Source of the DNA: JBMOKU01 sp049324315
Lineage (GTDB): Bacteria; Bacillota; Clostridia; Peptostreptococcales; Thermotaleaceae
Direction: 5' to 3'
DNA: 43,275 nucleotides
Assembly: GCA_049324315.1 (NCBI GenBank)
Contig: JBMOKU010000063.1
Coordinates: forward strand, 1-43,275
Part shown: piece by piece, positions 15,700-24,365 of the stretch
How the letters are laid out: every line of letters begins with the position of its first letter
How positions within the stretch are numbered: position 1 is the stretch's first letter
Notes under the pieces: model-generated
Told to the model about the DNA's origin: nothing
Seen by the model: the letters and a program-made list of their open reading frames with translations, nothing else
The model's database searches: none
Translations under genes and position numbers: made by a program

Positions 15700-15880
15700 A
15701 AGAACAATCACGATCAAGGAAGACCACTGAAAAAGTACTTCATCGTCCAGGACAACACATGGGGACAGGGCCACAGTCCGGTAAAAAACACACCGGACAG
15801 CGTACCAGTCCCCAAGTCTTGCCCCTCCTGCTCAAATAACTTGAGTTCTTCAGCAGCCTCCGATCATGGTGATTGTTCTT
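15700..15880 (-). terminator. Split bidirectional terminator (element inserted in its loop)
   Basis: Arms AAGAACAATCAC (15700-15711) and GTGATTGTTCTT (15869-15880) are perfect complements now about 157 bases apart. Joined without the insert they form a 12-bp hairpin with loop GATCATG, followed on the minus strand by TTTTTCAATTT. It sits between convergent ferritin and pyrophosphatase genes. Confidence 0.7.
15719..15860 (+). mobile_element. Copy B of the 141-bp dispersed element (MITE-like)
   Basis: Ends GAAGACCACTGAAAAAG and, on the other strand, GAGGCTGCTGAAGAAC form imperfect terminal inverted repeats. It is flanked by CGATCAAG (15711-15718) and CGATCATG (15861-15868), an 8-bp duplication with one mismatch. 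The interior is a long imperfect hairpin (TGGGGAC...AGTCCGGT/ACCGGAC...GTCCCCA). There is no coding capacity. A non-autonomous transposable element is the natural reading. Confidence 0.75.
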
Positions 15881-15902
15881 CTTAGTTTCCGTCCAATGCA
15901 AG

Positions 15903-17516
15903 CTACTGCAGCATTCGAAGGGCCTCTGACAGCTTTGGCACCACCTGTTTCTTTCTGGATACCAATGCGTCCACAAAAACTCCCTCCTCAGGCTTAATCC
16001 CAAAGGCAAAGGATATGAGTGTGGGGTTTTCACACTGATACAATAGATAGGAGCCGTTTTTCAGGATATCTGTAATAATCAGCATCGTCAGATAATAGCC
16101 TTGTCTTCGATGGGTTTGATGTATAAACTCCATGAATTGGTCCTTTCGATTGAATACATCCTCTATATCCAAGGTAAATACTTGGGCGATGCCTACCTCG
16201 CTGTCTTCTAAACGGAAGGCTTTAAAATCTCTATAAAAAATTTCCTCGATGGTGTATCCTTCCAAAGATGTACCCGCCTTAAACAGCTCCATGGCATACT
16301 GCTCTAAATCTAACTGGAGAATATTATTTAAAGCATGCACAGCCTTTTCATCATATTCCGTTGTGGTTGGAGACTTTAAAAACAGTGTATCCGATATAAT
16401 CCCTGATAACAACAGCCCCGCTATCTGCTGAGGTATATCCATCTCAAATTCCTTCATCATACGGTAGACAATGGTACAGGTACTGCCCACCGGCATATTG
16501 CGAAAATGAATAGGCATGGAAGTTGCGATGTCCCCGATCTTATGGTGATCGACAATCTCCAGGATTTCAGCCTCGTGAAGACCATCGGCACTTTGTCCGT
16601 ATTCATTATGATCCACTAAAATCACCTTTTTCCGCTGCGGGTGAAAGATGTCCTTTTTATTCACAAAACCAAGAAATTCATGGTCCTTATTCACTACAGG
16701 ATAGTTCCTGAAATTACTGTTGATCATCTCTTCCTTTACTTCTTCCAGATACTCGTCTTCTTGAAATTGGATGATATCCTTATGCCGCATGATCTTAGAA
16801 ACATAATTGCATTGATTGATAAGCTTCGATGTAGTATAGGTGTCCATCTCTACGGAGATAACAGGTACACCGTACTCCTCTGCCATGTCTATATACTGCT
16901 TCGGAAGCTCCTTGCCTCCGGTTATGATGATAAGTTTTACCTTTGTTTTGATGGCATCTTCGATAATCGCATAACGGTCTCCCAAAATAATGATATTGTC
17001 CCGCTGCATTTTCCCGATAATACTGTCAGAATAGAAAGCAATGACGGAAATCCTACCTTGGATATCTTTCTTTGTATCTACCAATACCTTACCCTTCAAA
17101 TCCTTGATAATATTCTCTATGGTTGTATCCAATTCATAAAAATCTCCCTGTATTAACCCCATGGCAATATCCTTCATGGTCACAATACCGATCAGGTGAT
17201 TTCTCTCGTTGACAATAGGTAGGGTTTTAAGGTTATTCTCTTCGATCAGTCGATACGCTTCCAGCATGGATGCGTGGGGAGATATCCCTTTAACCTTATC
17301 ATAGTTTAAATCTTTTAGCTGTATTTTGACGCTTTGTAAGGGTGTTGGTTCAGAGACCTGAAAGCGCTCCAGCACAAACTTTGATTCCTTATTGAGACTT
17401 CCCAATACACAGGGAACTGTATCTTCTCCCTTCCTATTTTTTAAATAGGATAAGGCTATGGCAGAAGTCACAGAATCCGTATCCGGATTTCGATGGCCAA
17501 ATATCAAAGTCGGCAT
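15903..17516 (-). CDS. Manganese-dependent inorganic pyrophosphatase with CBS and DRTGG domains
   Basis: Cytoplasmic family II pyrophosphatase hydrolysing PPi to phosphate, of the nucleotide-regulated clostridial type. The DHH catalytic domain starts with FGHRNPDTDS (H8, D12, D14), is interrupted by two CBS modules (about 70-125 and 245-295) and a DRTGG domain between them (about 127-240), and resumes with LVDHNEYGQS and IVDHHKIGD. The DHHA2 domain follows, with the C-terminal SRKKQ motif. The 537-residue length matches the CBS-DRTGG-CBS form, in which adenine nucleotides bound by the CBS pair tune activity. AAGGAG lies seven to eight bases before the start. Confidence 0.93.
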   Translation of the reverse strand: MPTLIFGHRNPDTDSVTSAIALSYLKNRKGEDTVPCVLGSLNKESKFVLERFQVSEPTPLQSVKIQLKDLNYDKVKGISPHASMLEAYRLIEENNLKTLPIVNERNHLIGIVTMKDIAMGLIQGDFYELDTTIENIIKDLKGKVLVDTKKDIQGRISVIAFYSDSIIGKMQRDNIIILGDRYAIIEDAIKTKVKLIIITGGKELPKQYIDMAEEYGVPVISVEMDTYTTSKLINQCNYVSKIMRHKDIIQFQEDEYLEEVKEEMINSNFRNYPVVNKDHEFLGFVNKKDIFHPQRKKVILVDHNEYGQSADGLHEAEILEIVDHHKIGDIATSMPIHFRNMPVGSTCTIVYRMMKEFEMDIPQQIAGLLLSGIISDTLFLKSPTTTEYDEKAVHALNNILQLDLEQYAMELFKAGTSLEGYTIEEIFYRDFKAFRLEDSEVGIAQVFTLDIEDVFNRKDQFMEFIHQTHRRQGYYLTMLIITDILKNGSYLLYQCENPTLISFAFGIKPEEGVFVDALVSRKKQVVPKLSEALRMLQ

Positions 17517-17590
17517 ATTTTTCTCTCCTTTATGGTTACTTCATAATTTATTATAGATAGGTTTTTACATTATGTAAACTACCGTTCATT

Positions 17591-17665
17591 CGGCAACACA
17601 TGGGGACAGGGCCACAGTCCGGTAAAAAACACACCGGACAGCATACCAGTCCCCAAGTCTTGCCG
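17591..17665 (+). repeat. Copy C: core palindrome of the dispersed element
   Basis: Only the central part is present, bounded by CGGCAA and TTGCCG, forming a 75-base imperfect hairpin. It lacks both outer ends seen in copies B and E. On the minus strand it begins two bases after the kinase stop codon, so it may serve as that gene's 3' hairpin. Confidence 0.75.
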
Positions 17666-17667
17666 AT

Positions 17668-20568
17668 TTATGCATCTGTACAAATCTTCTCCATGGTGGC
17701 AAAGCTTAAGTCTATGCCGTCGCTTTCATAGGGGAGCCGTACGGTCCAAAGCTCCGCTGATGGGCAAACAAAGGAAGCATCCTCTGACCGCAGGACAATA
17801 GGGACTTCGATGTTCGTCACATCTTTTAAACTAGATATCGCCTCCATAGAATTTCCTACAACTTGATTGCCAAACTCCGCCAACACATGTTCAATCAGTT
17901 CCTTTTCTTCCTCATCTTTCAGATGGCCGATGATGGAATTACGGGTGATTTTTCTTGCCATGTTCTCATTCACACTGATCAAAATCTTTCCGTTTATCAT
18001 CCCCCGTATACCGATAAAAACGGTATATTGGGATAATTTCATTTTTTCTATCCTGTGGATTTGCGGTTTCTCCACACTTGCCGGCTTCTCCCCTACTTTT
18101 CTTCCAATATGCTGGCTCAATTTTTCGATGAGCGGGTACATGATTTCATCAACAAAAACATTAGGGATTTCACTGGGGGACTCGTATGGGATGAGAAATC
18201 TTATCTCTGTTCCGCTTCCTGCTGTGGAGAAGATTTCAACGGCGCCCCCTAGTTTTTCTGCCTCCTTCTTCACGGCAGCCAGCCCTACACCTCTACCGGA
18301 AAGCTCCGTGGCATACTCCTTGATTGTAAACCCGTCTTCAAAAATCAGTCGAAGGACTTCTTCTTCATTCATAGAAGCCAGTTCTTCTTCCGAGCGCAGC
18401 TCTTTCTCAAGGGCCTTCATTTTTACCGCATCAACATCAATACCCCTGCCATCATCTTGGACGATCAAGGAAATCAGTTGGTCTTCTGTCAGTTCCACCT
18501 TGCAGCGTATGGTTCCCGTCTCTTCCTTACCCATCTCTACCCTTTCCTCAGGATACTCAATACCATGATCAATGGTATTACGGAATACATGGACCAGTGA
18601 TTTAAAAAAGCTGCTGTATTGATCACTATCGATCAGGAAATCGCCTCCCTCAATAATAAGAGGATTCATACTCTTTTGCAGATTGGCAGATAAACGTTCC
18701 ACATAATCGCCATATCCGTGTAATACCTCTTTGACAGACTTGAACCTAAGTTTCCTTATGTCTGGCAGCAGTGTTCTGCATTCATGGGGAGAGAGAACTT
18801 TCAGCATTTTTTTCTCGATCTCCAACAACCTATGCTTATCGATAATAATCATATCTTTACTGTCAAAGTAGCCGATTCCCAGGATGTCCTTTAAAATCTC
18901 CATATCTTCTTCGATCAGGCTCTCTGAACAGTTTTCCTCCAAAAATGTCTTTACGTCTTTGTGTACTAGAAGGCTGTCATCATTTCTAAACTCCGTGATT
19001 TTCCCTTCCAGAGCATGCAGCCCTTCGACGGTATGGGCAAGGCCATACTGGGCAAAGCTGCCTTTGAAGGTATGAATCTCTCTATATACAGCTGAAAGCA
19101 TATCTGCTGTAGAAATATCCATGCTAAGGATTTCAGAAATGCCGCTACTGCAGAAGCGATGGTAGTCTGTCAGGTTATCCATGAATTCATTATAGTTAAC
19201 GACTACTTTTACAACCATCTTCAGGATATTCCGTTCCTCTTCAATCTGACTTTCCAGGCTGCGCCTATCTGTAATATCCGTTAGGATCACCATAATATCC
19301 TCTTCACCGTCAAAATCAATATCCCCGATCAATTTGTACTCCATCCGGATGATGCGATTTTGAATTGCGAGTTCATCAGGCAGCAGTGGCAGATAAATTT
19401 CTTTTCTGAAATGATCTTTTTCCTGAAATACTTGTTCTAGCACCGCCTGAATAAATTTCTCCTGCTCTACATCTCCACCGGACATCAGTTGAGAGAAACA
19501 TGTGTTTTCAATTCTCTGCCCAAAAATATCGATACATTCCTGACTATATTCCGAATCGATCAAAAGATCCCTTCCAAAGGACAGAAAGCCTTGCCCCGCA
19601 TTATCCAAAAGATTTCTCACGGACTTTTCCTGTCTCACCAACCGTTCCTGAGCCTCTTCAATTTTTTTCCTGGATTCGGTCAATTCGATATTTTGTGCTT
19701 CCAACTCTGTATTTTGATTTTCCAACAGCTCATTTTGTTTTTCAAACATGAGATTGTATTCTCTCATCTTCTTCATAATTTTGTTGGTGGCTGTAGCAAT
19801 GGCTTCGATTTCCCGCAGCGGCTTTTTTAGTTCAATCTGCGTATTCAACGTGGTTTCATAGTCTTCCAGAACAAGGGCCTCCACTTGTTTCTCCAGCTGC
19901 CTGATTGGACCAATAATCGGTATGGTAGATACATGGCTGAGCAGCAATGCGAAAATAAATGATATAACAAAGGCTGTGGCAATAAGAAACGCCACGATTC
20001 CAAAGATGGTGATAATAATCGTCGGATTCATTTCTGTTCGAACACTTCCAACCACAGTGCCATCTTGATCTATTAAATCCTGTGATGAGCCGTTTTCAAA
20101 ATACTGAATCATACCCTTCACCATCGGTTCGCTTAGAAATGGGATTTCCTCCAGGGCTTCGGTGGATTTATTGGAATAGACAATATCTTCGCCTATCTGT
20201 ATCTCCGCAAAAACCACGGTAAATGCCTGGGCATCTTCAGGTTTAATCATTATTTTTCTCCCGGGGTGCTCACCGATGGGGCGAATACCGACAAAGCTGT
20301 CGATGATATGCCGCCACCTGCCTGAATCATCATCTTTAGCTTTCAGTTCTGTTAGGCTGTCAATCTTTAGCTCTTTAAAGAACCGTTCCCCGGTCATCTC
20401 ATCTGCAATTTTGCTTGCAAAATAATCTGAAATATAAAAGGAGGCCTCATTCATGATCTGCATAAGCAGAAAAACAAGGACACTGGAAAAAATAACGGTT
20501 GTAACGAGAAAAGAAAACAGTGTATATTTCCTTATCCTCTTTTTAAGGGTTCTTTTGTTTTTCTTCAA
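17668..20568 (-). CDS. Membrane CheA-like histidine kinase with C-terminal CheX-like domain
   Basis: A 966-residue sensor. In order: transmembrane helix (about 16-38), outer domain (39-180), second helix (183-210), HAMP and coiled coil (211-320), PAS-like region (about 316-435), an HPt domain with phosphoacceptor H499 in REIHTFKGSFAQYG, a CheA-type ATPase with N664 (HVFRNTIDHGIE), DDGRGID (705-711) and SGRGVGL (757-763), and a final segment (about 800-966) resembling CheX phosphatases: LIEHVLAEFGNQVVGNS carries the E-x-x-N pair (E898, N901). There is no CheW-like domain. The start is TTG (20566-20568), seven bases after AAGAAGGTG. It follows the receiver-kinase gene by 24 bases, so the two are probably one transcript. 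Confidence 0.85.
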   Translation of the reverse strand: MKKNKRTLKKRIRKYTLFSFLVTTVIFSSVLVFLLMQIMNEASFYISDYFASKIADEMTGERFFKELKIDSLTELKAKDDDSGRWRHIIDSFVGIRPIGEHPGRKIMIKPEDAQAFTVVFAEIQIGEDIVYSNKSTEALEEIPFLSEPMVKGMIQYFENGSSQDLIDQDGTVVGSVRTEMNPTIIITIFGIVAFLIATAFVISFIFALLLSHVSTIPIIGPIRQLEKQVEALVLEDYETTLNTQIELKKPLREIEAIATATNKIMKKMREYNLMFEKQNELLENQNTELEAQNIELTESRKKIEEAQERLVRQEKSVRNLLDNAGQGFLSFGRDLLIDSEYSQECIDIFGQRIENTCFSQLMSGGDVEQEKFIQAVLEQVFQEKDHFRKEIYLPLLPDELAIQNRIIRMEYKLIGDIDFDGEEDIMVILTDITDRRSLESQIEEERNILKMVVKVVVNYNEFMDNLTDYHRFCSSGISEILSMDISTADMLSAVYREIHTFKGSFAQYGLAHTVEGLHALEGKITEFRNDDSLLVHKDVKTFLEENCSESLIEEDMEILKDILGIGYFDSKDMIIIDKHRLLEIEKKMLKVLSPHECRTLLPDIRKLRFKSVKEVLHGYGDYVERLSANLQKSMNPLIIEGGDFLIDSDQYSSFFKSLVHVFRNTIDHGIEYPEERVEMGKEETGTIRCKVELTEDQLISLIVQDDGRGIDVDAVKMKALEKELRSEEELASMNEEEVLRLIFEDGFTIKEYATELSGRGVGLAAVKKEAEKLGGAVEIFSTAGSGTEIRFLIPYESPSEIPNVFVDEIMYPLIEKLSQHIGRKVGEKPASVEKPQIHRIEKMKLSQYTVFIGIRGMINGKILISVNENMARKITRNSIIGHLKDEEEKELIEHVLAEFGNQVVGNSMEAISSLKDVTNIEVPIVLRSEDASFVCPSAELWTVRLPYESDGIDLSFATMEKICTDA

Positions 20569-20592
20569 TGAAAGTCACCTTCTTTTCCCTAT

Positions 20593-21903
20593 CTATTGTT
20601 CTACGGGAATACGTATGATGAAGGCAGCTCCCATGCCTTCTTCGCTCTCACAGCGGATGGTACCGCCCAAGGTTTGGGTCACGATATTGTACACAATGTT
20701 TAACCCCAGACCCGTACCGCCTTTTCCACGGTTGGTGGTAAAGAAAGGATCGAAAATCCGATCTTGAATCTCTTTTTTAATGCCTCTTCCCTCGTCACTA
20801 TATTCAAACAGCATATTTTCACCGTCTTTGGTAATGGATAGGGTAATATGCACTTCGTCTCCCTCGTCATAGCCATGGATCAGGGTATTCATGACCAGGT
20901 TTGTGAGTATTTGGGAAAATGCACCGGGAAAACTATAGATTTCCAATGGTTCCTCGCACTGTATATGTACTTGGTGCTTTCTTTTCTTTAGCTCCGGCTT
21001 TAAACTTAACAGCACATCTTCAACATATTTTTTCATGGAAAACCTTCGCTTCACATCTCCAGTCTGGTCTGCTGCTACCATCTTAAAGCTTCGGATTAAC
21101 TCCGATGCCTTTATAAGGTTGATGAGTGAAGACTTTGTCGTCTCTTCAATCAAACCCAGATATTTTTCAAAATCCGAACGTTTCATGCTGCCCTGTTGAT
21201 ATATCTCCATGATTTCTTTATTCTTTTCTTCTAAAAAGGATATGGCCGTGAGGCAAAGTCCAATAGGGGTATTGATTTCATGGGCCATTCCCGCAACCAT
21301 TCCCGCTAAAGCCGCCGACTTCTCTGATTGGACAAGCTTCTGCTGGGTCATTTGCAGCTCTTCCAATGTTTCTTTTAGTTTTCTATTGGTATCTTCCAGC
21401 TTTGCTGTTCTTTCCTCAACAATTTCCTCCGTACTCTTATTGAGATCAACGATTTCATCTTTTGATTCTTTGATCTCAATCCACATATGATCCAACGCTT
21501 TATCCGCAGAGCCCATTTCCTTCGAATAATCTTCCAGCCGGTCATAATCCAAAACCTCGTCGATAACACGCATGACTTTGTCAAAGGTTATAGGCTTTAT
21601 AATATAATGCTTGGCGCCACTTTTTAACGCTTTAAATACCATATGCTTCTGATCCAATGCACTGATCATAATAATCTTTGCTTCCGGAAAATCACGGATA
21701 ATCTTATCTACAGCCTGAATACCATCCATCACCGGCATGGTAATGTCCATGGTAACCAGATCCGGCTTTAGCTTTCCATACTCCAAATGTCCCTGAAGGC
21801 CGTTGGAGGCTTCTCCCACGACGGTATGTCCTGCCTGTGTCAGTAGTGTTTTTAAGTTCTTCCTCATAATGATTGAATCATCCACAACCAAAATTCTTGC
21901 CAT
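20593..21903 (-). CDS. Response regulator-histidine kinase hybrid (receiver first)
   Basis: A 436-residue cytoplasmic protein: receiver domain (about 1-120; acidic pocket D8/D9, phosphoacceptor D53, K103), coiled coil (130-195), HisKA with H208 in GMVAGMAHEINTPIG, and a HATPase domain with DEGRGIKKEI, FDPFFTTNRGKGGTGLGLN. No membrane segment. The receiver-before-kinase order means an upstream kinase can gate this one. The start is the ATG at 21903, after AAGGGGTGG; a longer in-frame reading from 21969 would overlap that site. First gene of a two-gene unit with the CheA-like kinase, divergent from the HD-GYP gene; the three probably form one relay. Confidence 0.9.
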   Translation of the reverse strand: MARILVVDDSIIMRKNLKTLLTQAGHTVVGEASNGLQGHLEYGKLKPDLVTMDITMPVMDGIQAVDKIIRDFPEAKIIMISALDQKHMVFKALKSGAKHYIIKPITFDKVMRVIDEVLDYDRLEDYSKEMGSADKALDHMWIEIKESKDEIVDLNKSTEEIVEERTAKLEDTNRKLKETLEELQMTQQKLVQSEKSAALAGMVAGMAHEINTPIGLCLTAISFLEEKNKEIMEIYQQGSMKRSDFEKYLGLIEETTKSSLINLIKASELIRSFKMVAADQTGDVKRRFSMKKYVEDVLLSLKPELKKRKHQVHIQCEEPLEIYSFPGAFSQILTNLVMNTLIHGYDEGDEVHITLSITKDGENMLFEYSDEGRGIKKEIQDRIFDPFFTTNRGKGGTGLGLNIVYNIVTQTLGGTIRCESEEGMGAAFIIRIPVEQ

Positions 21904-22027
21904 ATGTCCACCCCTTATTCTTCCATCCCCTACAAAAAACCCTAAATTTCGATCTATTATCAAAATCATATCACAGCAAGGTCCTGCCTACAATCATTTA
22001 GCCGTAGTAATTGTAATATGACTTTGG

Positions 22028-22033
22028 TATAAT
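22028..22033 (+). promoter_or_regulatory. -10 box of the HD-GYP gene
   Basis: Perfect TATAAT, 36 bases before the chosen start codon. The hexamer 17 bases upstream (TAGTAA) is a poor -35, so an activator may be needed. Confidence 0.5.
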
Positions 22034-22068
22034 GATGCTATGTAAAACCGACGAGAATGGAGGCATCT

Positions 22069-23634
22069 ATGCATATGACGGAAAACAACAATTCCCCATT
22101 ATTTGTCGAAGATGATACCCTCTTCTTCGCAGATGATAACGAGAAAGAAGAGATGCCAAAGGATACATGGCGTGTTCTCATCATTGATGATGAAAAAGAA
22201 GTACATAATGTTACGAAGCTGGTTTTAGACGACTTTGAATTTGACAAGCGAGGATTGCATTTTACCTCAGCCTACTCTGCAGAAGAGGCGAAGGATATTT
22301 TGCGTGATGGTCAGGAAATCGCCGTTATTCTTCTTGATGTAGTCATGGAGTCAGATGACGCTGGTTTGAAGCTGATAAAATATATACGGGAAGACTTGAA
22401 AAATTGTTTAAGCAGAATTGTTTTGAGAACAGGACAGCCGGGACAGGCACCGGAGAAAAAGGTCATTGTGGAATATGATATCAATGACTATAAAGAAAAA
22501 ACAGAGCTAACCTCTCAAAAGCTGTATACCACCATGGTTTCATCCTTGCGGAGTTACCGGGATCTTCTTATGATTCATGAAAATAAGGAAAAACTGGAGA
22601 AAATTATTTCCTCTTCGTCTTCTTTGTTCAGGCTGCAGGCCGTAGAAAAATATGCAGTAGAGACCCTGGCTTTCTTAGAGGATATTTTACATAAGCAAAC
22701 CCTGCATCATCAAAAATCCAGTATGATAGCAAAAAAGCAGGGTGAAGACTTTATCGTCCTCGGAGCAACCGGTGAATATAATGGATCTCTCCACAAATCT
22801 ATTTACGACGTGATGTCTTCAGATGCCTGTAAATACCTGCGGGAAGCCCTCACTACGGAGAAAATCGTCTATTTTGATGACTGCTTTGCCTACTATTTGA
22901 GAAACGAATCTGAAGGTGGAAATCTTCTTTTACTGAAGGGCATCCAGGGTTTAACGGAATTTGATAAATATTTGATTGAAATCTTCTGCGCCAATCTTTC
23001 TATCTCATTTGACAACATGTATTTGAATAAGGAAATTCAAAATACACAGAAGGAAATCGTCTTTACCCTGGGCGAGGTGGCGGAGGCCCGTTCCAGAGAG
23101 ACAGGAAATCACGTTCGCCGTGTTGCAGAATACTCCTATCTTCTAGCAGAGAAATACGGACTCCCCAAGGAAGAAGCTGAGATTATCCGCATGGCATCGC
23201 CTATGCACGATGTAGGCAAACTGGGTATACCCGATAGCATTCTCAATAAACCGGGGAAATTGACGGAAGATGAATTTCAACTAATGAAAACCCATACGCT
23301 TATCGGCTATGATATCTTGAAAAACTCCAACAGGGATATCCTTAAAGCAGCATCCATCATTGCAGAACAGCATCATGAAAAATTCAATGGAAAGGGCTAC
23401 CCCAGTGGACTAAAAGGAAACGACATACATATCTATGGCCGTATCACCGCAGTTGCCGATGTCTTCGATGCCTTGGGCAGTGACCGGGTCTATAAGAAGG
23501 CATGGGAGCTGGACAGGATTTTGGAATTGTTCAAGCAAGAGCGGGGTCAGCAATTTGATCCCCAGCTTGTGGATCTGATGTTTGATAGTCTTCCTGAGAT
23601 TTTAATGATCCGGGATCAATTTAAAGATGTTTAA
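22069..23634 (+). CDS. Response regulator with DUF3369 and HD-GYP domains (cyclic-di-GMP phosphodiesterase)
   Basis: A 521-residue cytoplasmic output protein. The N-terminal receiver (about 35-155) has D40/D41 and phosphoacceptor D90 in VILLDVVMES. A GAF-like DUF3369 region follows (about 165-315). The HD-GYP domain (about 325-505) has H380/D381 in MHDVGKLGIPD, HH at 435-436 and GYP at 443-445, the full set expected for an active phosphodiesterase that degrades cyclic di-GMP. The start is the ATG at 22069, five bases after GGAGG; the ATG at 22057 is part of that site. It is divergent from two kinases that probably feed it. Confidence 0.92.
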   Translation: MHMTENNNSPLFVEDDTLFFADDNEKEEMPKDTWRVLIIDDEKEVHNVTKLVLDDFEFDKRGLHFTSAYSAEEAKDILRDGQEIAVILLDVVMESDDAGLKLIKYIREDLKNCLSRIVLRTGQPGQAPEKKVIVEYDINDYKEKTELTSQKLYTTMVSSLRSYRDLLMIHENKEKLEKIISSSSSLFRLQAVEKYAVETLAFLEDILHKQTLHHQKSSMIAKKQGEDFIVLGATGEYNGSLHKSIYDVMSSDACKYLREALTTEKIVYFDDCFAYYLRNESEGGNLLLLKGIQGLTEFDKYLIEIFCANLSISFDNMYLNKEIQNTQKEIVFTLGEVAEARSRETGNHVRRVAEYSYLLAEKYGLPKEEAEIIRMASPMHDVGKLGIPDSILNKPGKLTEDEFQLMKTHTLIGYDILKNSNRDILKAASIIAEQHHEKFNGKGYPSGLKGNDIHIYGRITAVADVFDALGSDRVYKKAWELDRILELFKQERGQQFDPQLVDLMFDSLPEILMIRDQFKDV

Positions 23635-23643
23635 TGCATAAAG

Positions 23644-23685
23644 AAACACAGACACCTCTCGTTAGGTATCTGTGTTTTCTTTTTA
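23644..23685 (+). terminator. Bidirectional terminator between HD-GYP and YjbR-like genes
   Basis: A 14-bp stem with one mismatch (23644-23657/23664-23677: AAACACAGACACCT with AGGTATCTGTGTTT), followed by a T-rich tail. The two flanking genes converge on it. Confidence 0.88.
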
Positions 23686-23720
23686 TCCTGATATTCTTTA
23701 CGTGTATAGTATATCCGTCA

Positions 23721-24071
23721 TCATAGAATCGCTGCTTTTTCTACCTTCGTCAAGCTTTTAAATACCAATTCGTAGGAATGCTCAATCATTTCCATAATCT
23801 CGTCATCGGGAATACTGCCATCGATTTCAACCGTATTCCAATGGGTTTTGTTCATATGATAGCCTGGTTTCACAGCGGGAAAATAGCTGCGCAGTACTAA
23901 CGCCCGCTGTGGATCACATTTAAGATTCATAGAAATCTTTCCTTCATCATCATTTATCAAGGCAAACATTTTTGACCCTACTTTAAAAACCGGTACATCC
24001 TCTCCGAAAGGATAATCCTCCCTTGCTCCTTTTTTAGAAAGTAAGTAGTTTTTTAATGTTTGATAATCCAT
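23721..24071 (-). CDS. MmcQ/YjbR family protein
   Basis: A 116-residue protein of the MmcQ/YjbR family (CyaY-like fold, often annotated as DNA-binding; the actual role is unsettled). Family features: N-terminal MDYQTLKNYLLSKKGAREDYPFGEDVPVFKVGSKMFALI, the central ISMNLKCDPQRALVLR, and PGYHMNKTHWNTVEIDGSIPDDEI with the conserved HWN. GGGAGG sits seven to eight bases before the ATG. Single gene, no functional link to its neighbours. Confidence 0.88.
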   Translation of the reverse strand: MDYQTLKNYLLSKKGAREDYPFGEDVPVFKVGSKMFALINDDEGKISMNLKCDPQRALVLRSYFPAVKPGYHMNKTHWNTVEIDGSIPDDEIMEMIEHSYELVFKSLTKVEKAAIL

Positions 24072-24172
24072 ATTATATGCCTCCCTGTATGATTCCGTTT
24101 TTCCGTGTTTTACTTACAGTTCCTCATTTCTATTACTAATTCTACACATAGCATTATTTTCCTCTCATTGGG

Positions 24173-24313
24173 ATGTCCTTCTGTGATATGAAGGAACTGT
24201 TAGCAGAGAATGAAATCCTTGGAGAAAAAGGATTTTTAAAGGTATCAAAGGATAAGTCCATCAATGAATCGATTGCACGGAACTGGGCAGTAGAACTGTT
24301 TAATAGGCTATGA
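24173..24313 (+). pseudogene. Probable gene remnant (46 codons)
   Basis: An open stretch reading MSFCDMKELLAENEILG and ending ARNWAVELFNRL has protein-like composition, but there is no ribosome binding site and nothing coding upstream. It ends directly before a bidirectional terminator, as the 3' end of a real gene would. I read it as the C-terminal remnant of a deleted gene; I do not recognise the family. A genuine small gene is the alternative. Confidence 0.3.
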
Positions 24314-24344
24314 AAAAATGGGAGTCTCTAGATCTCCCATTTTT
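24314..24344. terminator. Bidirectional terminator at the yjjW 3' end
   Basis: AAAAATGGGAG/CTCCCATTTTT, an 11-bp perfect stem (24314-24324/24334-24344) with A-tract and T-tract, working on both strands. It ends 22 bases after the yjjW stop. Confidence 0.85.
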
Positions 24345-24365
24345 CATTTATTAATTTCATCCTAA

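Noticed and set aside
15740..16033. A 97-codon frame over the inserted element
   Set aside because: It runs through repeat sequence and overlaps the pyrophosphatase gene; the same kind of frame appears at other repeat copies.
17867..18568. A 233-codon plus-strand frame within the CheA-like kinase gene
   Set aside because: Antisense shadow: serine/proline-rich low-complexity product and no start signals; the minus strand encodes clear domains here.
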